Both the position numbers and the translations under genes were made by a program. DNA of 18,464 nt from Tieghemiomyces parasiticus (Eukaryota > Kickxellomycota > Dimargaritomycetes > Dimargaritales > Dimargaritaceae): NCBI GenBank assembly GCA_027575765.1, contig JANBPT010000942.1, positions 1 through 18,464 on the forward strand. Direction: 5' to 3'. Each line of letters begins with the position of its first letter. Positions within the stretch are counted from its first letter, which is position 1. Shown piece after piece: positions 9,348 through 17,651 of this stretch. The notes beneath the pieces were generated by a model, which saw nothing but the letters and a program-made list of their open reading frames with translations, ran no database searches and was not told the DNA's origin.

Positions 9348-11419
9348 TCAGTAGAGTCGAGTGAAGGGCACATCGACTGTGGGCTGCAGCCTAGAAGAGA
9401 TGGACCGGTTATAACGAAATCGGAAAGAAGGAGGTGGAGCAAACGATGGGTGAGAGCGAGTGTTGGGTAGCGGCTAAGATGGGGGAGGCACGGCCGGCGC
9501 TTACTTACCAGTTGTCGGCTGGATACGCCGCCATCAACTCGATGGCGTGGAACGTATAGATAAACCGCGAAGCCATAGAACGGTTCGGCGATGAGCGGTG
9601 GAGCACAGAGCCATGAATCAGAACCAAGGTGCCTGGCAAGGAACGGGGTGCGCCAAGGCAATGACACAGGTAGGAAAATAAGGTGACGAGTGACCAATGG
9701 GCATTATAGGCCGGCTGAGAAGGAGAGGAGGTGGGCCCATTGACCGACGTGAGCGAAAGCACCGGATCGCTTTGCCGCAACTTTGACCGGTTGGAAAGTG
9801 GCGCTGTACAACGACCGCGACCCTCGCTCCATTGATTGAACACCCTGCTTACCTGCAGCCACTTCGCCAGAAACGAAGGTGTCTGATGAGGTCGACGACA
9901 TGGCCCCACTCGGGGCTTGGGAACCCGGACCGTACACGGGTTCAATGGAAACCATCTCGGTCCCGTGGTGGTCAGCGGTGCGCACGAGGCGTTGGGTGAT
10001 CGGATGGTCTATACATGGCCATTAAACATCAACCGACCTGGAGGGGTCGCCGTTAGCATTTTCTCTACTGGGCTGTGCATACGATTACGCTGGTTTGTGC
10101 TCTCCTTGCGTCTAGGTGACAACCAGCCCAGGTCCCCGCCGGTGGCTTGTCTTCACTATACCTTTGTGCGAGCCCGGCACGAACTGCAGGCACCCGTTGG
10201 TTTCATGGCAATTTTCCAGTGCGATCCAGAAACCAATGGCCGATAGCGGCCGAGTGAAGAGAAACGTCGAGTCCTGGTGGGGCGGCACTGCATACTCCGT
10301 AGTAGCCACCCCAGCGATGTGCGGATGGGAAAAGGAAAGGGCGAGGGTTAGAGACAGGTGCCAAGTCCTAATAGCGGGCTGGCCGTACCGTATCGCAGTG
10401 AGCTCTCGCCCAACGCACGGGTCAGGAGCAGCAGCGCTGATGGTTGATAGTCGACCGGTACCTTCTCCACCGATACGGGGCGGCTGAGGGCATCGGGCGG
10501 CCAAATCGAACCGCGGACAGTAAGGGGAGGGGTTTGCATTGAAAGGACAGCACCAAGGAATATATAGATTAGTCGATATGAAACAACCACCACCTTGAGT
10601 GTTGAGGAAGGGGGGAGGGCAGCCGTCTCGCCAACCAGAAGTCATCGCCCACCTTGCAAATGACCATGGATTGCAGCACAGCCGGGTGCTGGAGCCCGAG
10701 GCCCTGGGCTATACGAACCACCGTCGGGTGGAGGGTGACGGCCCGAAAGGCGCGGTCGTGGACGTGGAGCGCTGTGTGAGACCGGCACAAAGGCGGGGCA
10801 AGGGACGAGGGCGGCCTCGGTAGGGTTTAGTCGCCCTGCGGGAGGGTGGGAGGAAGGCGGGTGCGAGTCTAGGTCCACCGCTACTCACCATGGCCAATCT
10901 TATTGATGGCGTGGGCACGGTCCACGGTGAGCCGCCCATCTTGGTCGAAGGCCCCATCCTCAAAGAAGAGACGGACCTGGTCGCCGGAGTTCAAAAAGTA
11001 TTCGCTCGACTGAATCGGTCGATGGTGATGGGGTTGGTGGGAGAAGGGCGGGGTTGGTTTGGCTGATAAACTGCAATATTCAACCCAAGTATGGCGCCAC
11101 CCCTATTTACCTGGTCCCCGTTCGGGCGGAAACGAGTCGGGGGTTGGTCAGCATCCGTCGTGGCCACCAGGTGCAGTGCATGGGCTTTGAGCTCGGCCGC
11201 CACGGTCGGGGATATAAAATCTGGTATCACTAGGTAGCCCTGGTCCTCAAACTGCGTTGGCATGGGTGGGCGGTTTGGTAGGTACAGAAGCAATGTGGGA
11301 AGTAGGCCAGGGTGGTTAGTCAAGCCCATCATACAAGGCCCAGAAAACGTGTGAGGCTGCCACGGGCCTACCTGTTGGCGCATGGCCGGCGTGAATGGCA
11401 CGTCGTTGACGGTTATCAT
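9348..11419 (-). CDS. PHYHD1: Phytanoyl-CoA dioxygenase domain protein (PHYHD1-like Fe(II)/2-oxoglutarate oxygenase)
   Basis: Fe(II)- and 2-oxoglutarate-dependent oxygenase of the PhyH family; the physiological substrate of PHYHD1 is not settled. Nine exons: 11419-11372, 11251-11111, 11009-10889, 10771-10653, 10483-10462, 10287-10162, 10008-9853, 9632-9509 and 9390-9348. All junctions are GT-AG with compatible phases, the coding sum is exactly 900 nt, and the protein has 299 residues (human PHYHD1 is about 290). Collinear family motifs: FEDQGYLV (residues 17-24), EYFLNSGDQVRLFFED (66-81), the AINKIGHALHVHD stretch (97-109), then GGEVPPHQD with iron ligands H154 and D156. These are followed by NGCLQFVPGSH, LVLIHGSVLH with the second ligand His (probably H256), and R267 as the likely 2-oxoglutarate-binding Arg. 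The C-terminus WLQPTVDVPFTRLY matches the family end. No targeting signal or membrane segment is seen. The ATG at 11419 was chosen because its 16-codon exon splices in phase into the conserved start. It is divergent from the SR-protein gene, 602 bp away. An alternative ATG at about 11271 would skip that first exon and lose its family match. Confidence 0.95.
10462..10483 (-). other. PHYHD1: 22-nt micro-exon of the dioxygenase gene
   Basis: Exon 5 of the PHYHD1-like gene encodes seven residues (PPRIGGE) plus one base, entering in phase 0 and leaving in phase 1. It is flanked by CCTCAG on its 5' side and a weak donor AAG|GTACCG on its 3' side. It supplies the conserved Gly-Gly-Glu just before the HxD iron-binding motif, which neither neighbouring exon encodes. 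The flanking introns are 169 and 174 bp. Support is alignment logic: family members have seven residues of this type between the same two blocks. Confidence 0.85.
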
Positions 11420-12021
11420 GGCGAAGTAAAGGCAGAGGGTGCAGGAGGGCGCGGGGTTGCCAAGGTAACGGTGTAGTCATGAGTGGTGCAAGCGACTCGA
11501 GGTGGGATGTATCAAAGGCGAAGGGTTCAGAAAAGTCCGCCTTCACCACCGCCCCACTTTGTGACGTGCGCGAGAGTTGGAAGGTCACACGGCCCACCGC
11601 ACCTCCCCCCCCTACGCGGTGACAAAAAAAACTTCCCATGGCGGATAAAATATGGCTCGGTTTTTTTTTGGAAGGGGCCGGCTTCCCTGGTTCACCTCCC
11701 ACCCCGCCAGTCCAGCGCGCATTTACTCCACAGACCCACACGCGGTATACACCTGACGTACATAGGGAGAGAGGGCGTTGGCCCGCCACCGCTGATGCAT
11801 ATAACTTCCCTTGAGACTGGCCCCGCCCTGACCAGCCTCGTTATAGTTTAACGCCTTGTGAACCCGCGCGCCCCACCCTCTCTTCATTGCTTTCCGCCTC
11901 CTCTCCCAAGTTAGATCGCGTTTTTCTGCTTTGTTGCAATTCCCCCTCACCCCTTCTCATCCGCCTGCCACATTAGCTTGTATAAATCGCCACCCTCCCT
12001 GCCGGTCTCATCACGTTAACC
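11420..12021. other. Divergent intergenic region between the dioxygenase and SR-protein genes
   Basis: 602 bp separate two start codons on opposite strands, so this region must carry both promoters. It contains long pyrimidine or purine runs (for example the T run near 11660 and the CT-rich stretch at about 11870-12000) and a TATAAA element for the plus-strand gene. No further open frame is convincing. Confidence 0.6.
11981..11986 (+). promoter_or_regulatory. Candidate TATA box of the SR-protein gene
   Basis: TATAAA lies 36 bases before the ATG at 12022, preceded by a long CT-rich tract. If functional it implies a very short 5' leader of roughly 10 nt, which is unusual but possible; transcription could instead start within the CT-rich tract. 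Confidence 0.45.
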
Positions 12022-13031
12022 ATGACTCCCCAGCGCTGTACCCTCTACGTCACGAACTTCGCGCCGCAGATGCGCGCCCGGGATCTGGCCTACGAATTCG
12101 AGAGATATGGCCGCCTGGTTCGTTGCGATATCCCGGCCGCCCCCCGTCCCGGTCGATGGTAAGTTAACCCCCATTTTTGGCATCTCTCTGATCATCTTAT
12201 TTCGGACAGGCCGGACCGTACGGTGGGCCCCAGCGTGTATGGCCACGTACGGGAACCGCCATGTCTCTGGGCTGCACCTCCTCATCCGTGCCCCTCCCCT
12301 GGGTTCTCTACCGCTTTCCACCCTTCACTGCGTTGCGGCGGCCCGGCCCCCCTCGCGCTTTAGCTTCCTACCGCGTTGCCCTCTCTAGCGGATACGGCGC
12401 CCTACCCGACTGACCGACTTCACGACGAAGCTTTCGCCCTCCGGTTCGGGAGGGCGTGCGCACAACTCCTCTTCCCCGAGGGGACATCCTTCTCGCACCT
12501 TCGCCGCCGATCCTCCTTCGCCGTTCGCCTAAACCTTATTCGCCTGACTTGATCATCCACCCTCCACCGTCTTTGCCTTCCATCACTTGTCGTCTTTGCC
12601 TCCCGCCTTCTCTCTTATGCACCCCCAGCTTCGCCTTTGTCGAGTTTGAGGACCATCGCGACGCTGAAGACGCTTATAACGAGATGCATGGTCGTACCAT
12701 CGATGGTAACCGCATCAGAGTCGAGTGGGCCAAGAACACCCCCAACCCGTCCTGGCGCAATAGCCGCCGGAGCCCGCCCCCGCGCAGTCGCCGCGACCCT
12801 AGCCCCCGTCGTCAATCCCGCTCCGCTTCGCCGCGCCGTGGCCGCTCCCCGACTGCGCGCCGGGCCCGTTCGCCGTCCTACTCACGTTCCCCGCGTCGCG
12901 ATTCCCGCTCCCCTTCCCCGCGCCGCGCCTCACGTTCTCCAGCCGGCCTGCGGGACCGTAGCTACTCGCGTAGTCCGTCGCGCTCGCCACTGCCCCCGGC
13001 CGACCGTTCCCCCTCGCCCGTGCGCGATTGA
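12022..13031 (+). CDS. srp1: SR-family splicing factor, one RRM plus RS tail (Srp1-like)
   Basis: Nuclear RNA-binding protein of the SR family, expected to act in exon recognition and spliceosome assembly through its RRM and phosphorylatable Arg-Ser tail. Two exons: 12022-12158 (45 codons plus 2 nt) and 12629-13031 (TGA at 13029-13031), 179 residues. The 470-bp intron has donor TG|GTAAGT and acceptor CCCCCAG, phase 2, and creates a Cys codon at the junction. The RRM spans about residues 6-80: RNP2-like LYVTNF (8-13), then [23 protein letters not shown]1-like CFAFVEFE (46-53), and DAEDAY...GNRIRVEWA. The helix-1 signature [10 protein letters not shown]...GRLVRCDIP is what I associate with fission-yeast Srp1 and fungal relatives rather than with SRSF1 or SRSF2. 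Residues from about 89 to the end are Arg-Ser/Arg-Pro rich ([12 protein letters not shown] and similar). The intron is much longer than the others in this window and may be regulatory (see findings). The start is firm: the RRM begins seven codons in. Confidence 0.95.
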
Positions 13032-13771
13032 GACCCCGGTAGGAAATTTCCGCACCCGAGCGGTCCGATCTCTCGCCCCTCGGCCCGTGTTGCCTTTGGG
13101 AATTTTACCGTCTCTTCCTTTCTGTCGGCTTGACCGTCCTGGGTCGCCGTTTGGAGGGGATAGTATAAGCAGGCAGATCGGGTTCCCGCTTGACATCCTC
13201 TTTTATGCGGCAGTGTTGTAAGTACAGAATAATCTTCCGCGGTCTGCTCAGGACAAGCCATGGCGGCTGATCGCGTGTATCTCCTCCCCATAGCCGTTGC
13301 TTACCCCGATCATTCCAATCGATCGGGGTTTGGCCTTGTATGTGTGAAATCTTGATGTCACTCCGTTTCTTTTTTTCTTTCATCAGTACCGCAATATATC
13401 ACCTTTAGCAGCTGCTCCCAAACGATGGATCCGAATACGCTGAACTCAATTCAAGTTACTCCCGATGCTTTGACCCAGCCCAAACGATACGCGACGATCG
13501 CCTCCGGCTAAGATACCGGTGATTCCCAACTTTGGTTTTGCCAATAGCCCTGGGGGGGGCAATAGTTTTGTACAAAGCTAGTATTCAAAATAACCAACTG
13601 ATCAGTGATATGTCTCACTAACAAGGGGGATCGTAGTTATGGAAAGTGAGGGGGGAAGGTGCCTGCGCTGTACCTCCCTAACCCTATGGCAAGGAAGCTT
13701 CTAAGGACCCCCTCCCGGTGCCTGCCTCTGCCCCTTTGCCACTGAAAGCCTATATTCCACTAGGCAAAAGG
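13032..13771. other. Tail-to-tail spacer between the SR-protein and CLPB genes
   Basis: 740 bp between two convergent genes, expected to hold both 3' untranslated regions and polyadenylation signals. It becomes less GC-rich after about 13150. No coding potential is convincing: open frames on either strand are short or overlap the RS-tail exon in other frames. The only structure I note is a short perfect hairpin at 13304-13328. Confidence 0.55.
13304..13328. repeat. Perfect 8-bp inverted repeat with 9-nt loop
   Basis: CCCCGATC at 13304-13311 pairs perfectly with GATCGGGG at 13321-13328 across a 9-nt spacer. It lies between the two convergent genes, within what should be 3' untranslated sequence. 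Its function is unknown; a chance occurrence cannot be excluded. Confidence 0.6.
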
Positions 13772-15780
13772 TCAGGTAAAGAAGCCACCCCGCGAAGCCT
13801 TGGACTCCTGCTGAGCCCGGCTCAATTTGAGACGCACGGTGCCATCCTCGGTGTACAGATGTACAGCGTCTCCTTCGCTCAGTTCGTCCAGTTCGTGGGC
13901 CTTGGCAATCTGGTTGACGACCCGTTTTTCAACCTCGTGCTTGATACTGCGGGCCCCGTAGCGCACATTGTAGCCCTCGGCGAGCTCCTCGACCACCGCA
14001 GGCGTCCACGTCAGACGGATCTGGTGACGGGCTTCGGCTTTTCTAGCCCACCGCTCCAGCTCCTTCGTGGTGATACGCCGCAACTCGGCCGTGTTAAAGG
14101 GTAGAAAGAAGAGAATCTCATTGATGCGGCCCAAAAACTCGTCGCGTCGGAAGTGGCCGCGCAGGATTGGATACACAGTGGTGTTGACGAACCGGCGGGA
14201 CAAGCTGGTGGCTTCGTCGTTGAGCCCCGCGGTGGGTGCCTGCTCGCGGGCCTCCGCACGCAGGGCCTCGGCCTCGTCGGCAATTTCGTGCTGGGCCAGA
14301 TTCGAAGTGAGGATGAAGATGGCATCTTTGCAGTCCACCGTCTGGCCCTTGCCGTCGGTCAGGTGCCCCTCGTCAAAGACCTGCAGCATAATGGTGAGTA
14401 CGTCCGGATGGGCCTTTTCCACCTCGTCGAGTAGAACCACCGCGTTGGGGCACTTGGCAAGCTTCTCGGTGAGTTGGCCGCCCTCCTCGTAACCTACGTA
14501 TCCAGGCGGGGAGCCAATAAACTTGGCCACCTCGTGCTTGGACTGGAACTCGGACAGATCGACGCGAATAAAGGCCGCCGCGTCGTTGTGGTGTAGGTAT
14601 CGTGCAACCTGCTTGGCCAGCTCGGTCTTTCCCACGCCAGAAGAGCCCAGGAAGAGGAAGACCAGTGGGCGGTCCTCGTCGTGCCAGCCGTTCTCCCGGC
14701 GGCGGATGGCCGAGGCCACGGCATTGATGGGAGTGAGCTGGCCTACGATCATCTCTTGGAGCTGTTGCTCGAGTGGGTAGCGTTGGCGCAATGCCTTGGC
14801 TCGCCGTTTGCGCTCAGCCACCAGGTGGTTCTCGGCCTCGGCCAGGCCCCGCAGGGTCGCGGCGTGGCCTGGCAGATCCGCGTCCAGGTAGTCGCGGCAC
14901 AGGTGACCATTCTGGTCCTGGACCCGAGGATCGGCGCCGGCGTCCAGCAGTTGCTTAATCACGGCCGTGTTACCCTGAACGCAGGCGTAGTGTAGGGGCT
15001 GGGAAAAACCGATGGCAAAAGACGGTGTTGGAGGAGGGTCCAGGCAAGGTGGATAGCGTGAGTATATATATTCAAAACGTGGTTAGGCAATGCTGTGGTT
15101 ACCCCATGGGGCCGGACCGCTCCCACTAGAAAGTCGCCCGCACCGACGGCCATAGGACCTACCGTAAAACCGGCCGTGGGTGCCGAGGGGTAGAAAAGAC
15201 TACAGAACTCGCGCTCGCGGGTGAGATATAAATCGCGAAGTACGTGGTAGGACCGCACGTCAGCGGGCTGGAACTTGTCGGGCAAATTGGAATCGGCGCC
15301 CTCGGCGAGGAGGAGCGCGACCATGGCGGCGTGACCGTTGGCGCAGGCCACCAGCAGCGGGGTCCAGCCCAGCGGGTGCCGGCAGTTGACGAGGTAGCGG
15401 CGGCGGCGCTTGTCCATGGCTTCGTCAGAAGGGCTGTCCGGCAACGCCGGGTCGAGCGAAGCAGTGGCGTGCGTGGCTAGGTAGTCCCGGACGCCACGCT
15501 CGTCGTTGTGGAGGACCAGTAGACAGAGGTCCCGATTGGTCGCCACCTCGCTGTGGGCGTGGGCCACGGGCAGGTTCGGGAAGGTGAAAGTCGAGAGCGG
15601 GTCGGTGGTGCAGCGATAGGCGTAGTACCCGCCACCCAAGATTGCTGTGGCAGCGCCGAGGACGGGCCATACCAATGTACGACGAGGTCTGCGCACCGCA
15701 GCGTGAGGCACGGTGGCCACCGTGCGGGCGGGCCCGCAGGGGAAGTTCCGACGCATGGCCGTGAAAACGAGACGGCGCAT
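13772..15780 (-). CDS. CLPB: Mitochondrial ankyrin-AAA+ disaggregase (CLPB/Skd3, ANKCLP family)
   Basis: In animals CLPB/Skd3 is an ATP-driven disaggregase that keeps intermembrane-space proteins soluble. Two exons, 15780-15163 (206 codons) and 14998-13772 (408 codons plus TGA), give 614 residues. The 164-bp intron (GTAGGT / TTCCCAG) is phase 0 and falls inside an ankyrin repeat, re-forming GFTPLHYA. Residues 1-35 are Arg-rich without acidic residues, like a mitochondrial presequence; 36-55 are a hydrophobic segment. Ankyrin repeats: about 82-101, 138-168 (GWTPLLVACANGHAAM), 204-236 and part of a fourth. As in Skd3, an insert separates repeats 2 and 3. One AAA+ module of ClpB D2 type follows: Walker A GSSGVGKT (324-331), pore loop GYVGYEEGG (372-380), Walker B VVLLDE (393-398), sensor 1 Asn439, probable arginine finger R497 (FLGRINEI), sensor 2 GARSIKHEVE from 554. 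There is no N-domain, D1 or middle domain, so it is not Hsp78/Hsp104. The ATG at 15780 was preferred over a second at 15756 because it gives the longer presequence; either is possible. Confidence 0.95.
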
Positions 15781-16477
15781 GGGCAACGAGGATCGCAGCG
15801 GAAAGTACCGAGGAGGTAAGAAATAGTGGGGTAGAAGCCGAGATGTACTACAAAAATGGGCGTGGATGGCACAAGCGGCAAGAGTGCCCTGCTCACCCTT
15901 CTTCGCATATTAACGAGCTCATGGCCGGCTGGTTAGTGAACTGTACGTGGCGCAAGATCAGGCTCACCACGTCACTGGTGTGAAATAGGTCGTTGACGTT
16001 AAAAATCACGTGTTGTTGGCAATACCTGCACCGCTCGGCTTATGATGGGTGGGTGGGTAGGGGGAGGGAAACACAGGTCGTGCGGGTCCAGGGTGGGTGA
16101 AACCGGGTAGACTGGCATTGGGGTGGCGGGGGACCCGGCAAATGTGGCGTCAATAAGTGGGACAAGGGCAGTAGTCGCAAGGTTTAATAACACTTCAAGC
16201 ATCACGGTCCGAATAAATATACAGGATGGTGCGAGTGAGGAGGAGTAGAAGGATGGTAATTGACGGAAGAGAGAGCAGAGGGCGAGCAAACAAGTCACGA
16301 CGAGAAGAGGCAATACAAAGGCCCTCGAGAAAGCACATGAAACCGGGAACGTGGGGTTAGCAACGAGGCCAGGGTTAAGTGGAGGCCGGGGACGGCAGGC
16401 TAAACGAAGAGATGAACGGAAGGAGGGGGGGCTGATTGGGATGGGGTTACGGAACGGACGGGATTGGCGGGGCGGGG
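15781..16477. other. Spacer upstream of CLPB and downstream of the PP6 gene
   Basis: About 700 bp with no supported gene. It should contain the CLPB promoter (minus strand, reading from the right) and the 3' untranslated region of the phosphatase gene. A 104-codon minus-strand frame at 15999-16313 is partly hydrophobic but matches nothing I recognise and has no splice partner. Confidence 0.5.
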
Positions 16478-17651
16478 TTAGAGGAAGTAATGCATACCGC
16501 TACCGGGCAGCTTACTTGGCACCGTGCGCTCGTTATCGGGCACGGCCTCGAAGATCTTGAAACTGTTCTCGTTAATGTCAAGGGTGGGGTCGATATGCAT
16601 GATAGAGGCCACGTTACCGCAGCGGTAACAGTAGTTGGGGGCGGACCACACCGTCACCAAATTGTTGTCAGGGAACATGAACTTGTAGCCCTCCTGGACC
16701 AGTTGGTGGGCACGGGCGATAAGGGTCAAGTTGTTGACGTAGTTGAACTCGTTGGTCACCTTGTCACCAAAGAGCCAGCCGGCACCTCGTGGACTGACGG
16801 CCCAGGTCCCAACATCTTCGGGATCGGACCACATGAGATCTGAAGGATGGACAAAGAGGAGAACGGGTAGAGGATAGTTTAGGGGTTAACACCATACGGG
16901 GGCGGACCAGCCACGTCCCTACCCCGTAGCCATATGGAGGGGGGATATAGAGAAGCACTTACCACAGAAGGCGCCCTCGTGCGGGATCTCCTGGCAGCGT
17001 TGGATAGTCCGCATCTGGTCGAGGTTACGAAAATCAGGGGAAAGGCCGCCGTGTACGCACAGCACCCGGCCGTCTACGATGGCAGCCAACGTAAGATAAT
17101 CAAACACTTGGCAGCAGTACTTCCATACGTTGGCGTTGCCGTACTTTTGCTGGCACTCGTCGTAGAAGCCGTAGACCTGGGTGATCTGGCGGGACTCGTG
17201 GTTACCGCGGAGCAAGGTGATTTTATCGGGGTACTTGGCCTTGAGGACCATAAGCAAGGTAAAGGTCTCGAGGCTGTAATAACCGCGGTCCACAAAATCG
17301 CCCTGTGAGGGTGGACAGGTAGGAAGGGGGTGGGGTTAAGGAGACAGGTCGCGTTAGGTTCCCGGGGGGTAGATTGGTCATCCGATCGGCGTCTGTCCTC
17401 AGGGTGTTACTTACCATAAAGATGTAGTTGGTGGTGGGCAGTTCGCCGCCCACACGGAATAGTTCCAGGAGATCCCAAAACTGGCCGTGGATGTCACCGC
17501 ACACAGTCACGGGTGAGCTCACGGGCTGTACGTTGGATTCCTCCATGAGCAGCTCTTTGACGATCTCGCATAGTTTCTTGATGTCGGGCTCGGGGAGATA
17601 CTGGCACTGCCGCACGTGGGTGAGCCACTCATCGGGACCGGACATGGTCAT
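16478..17651 (-). CDS. SIT4: Serine/threonine protein phosphatase 6 catalytic subunit (Sit4/Ppe1/PPP6C)
   Basis: Catalytic subunit of the PP2A-like phosphatase PP6 (Sit4 in budding yeast, Ppe1 in fission yeast). It works with SAPS-type regulatory subunits in cell-cycle entry and nutrient signalling. Three exons: 17651-17415 (79 codons), 17302-16963, 16839-16478 (TAA). Introns are 112 bp (ATG|GTAAGT, phase 0) and 123 bp (TGTG|GTAAGT, phase 1). The protein has 312 residues, close to the 305 of human PP6. Metal and catalytic motifs are complete: GDIHG (52-56), GDFVDRG (80-86), GNHE (112-115), HGGLSP (from 163), RAHQ and [13 protein letters not shown]6 rather than PP2A or PP4 is indicated by CQYLPE near the start, [34 protein letters not shown] and KVTNEF. 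The C-terminus ends YFL, the tail whose Leu is carboxymethylated in PP2A-type enzymes. A second ATG two codons downstream (17645) is an alternative start. Confidence 0.97.

Noticed and set aside
9981..10110. CTCCAG acceptor near 10035 for exon 7 of the dioxygenase gene
   Set aside because: Using it in phase 1 runs into a stop within about ten codons, whereas the TATAG acceptor ending at 10009 restores the family sequence.
13718..14492. Plus-strand frames at 13718-14104 and 14067-14492
   Set aside because: They are antisense to the AAA+ module of CLPB, whose motifs are unmistakable on the minus strand.
13772..15780. Hsp78/Hsp104-type ClpB
   Set aside because: There is only one AAA+ module, of D2 type, preceded by ankyrin repeats; the N-domain, D1 and middle domain are absent and the layout matches Skd3.
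15999..16313. 104-codon minus-strand frame with hydrophobic stretches
   Set aside because: No family resemblance, its composition changes mid-frame, and there is no spliced partner; I treated it as spacer.
16478..16520. AAGTAAG donor-like string near the end of the phosphatase gene, suggesting another intron
   Set aside because: Straight reading already gives the family-typical C-terminal YFL followed by a stop.
16478..17651. PP2A or PP4 catalytic subunit
   Set aside because: Diagnostic blocks ([29 protein letters not shown]) fit PP6/Sit4 better than PP2A or PP4.
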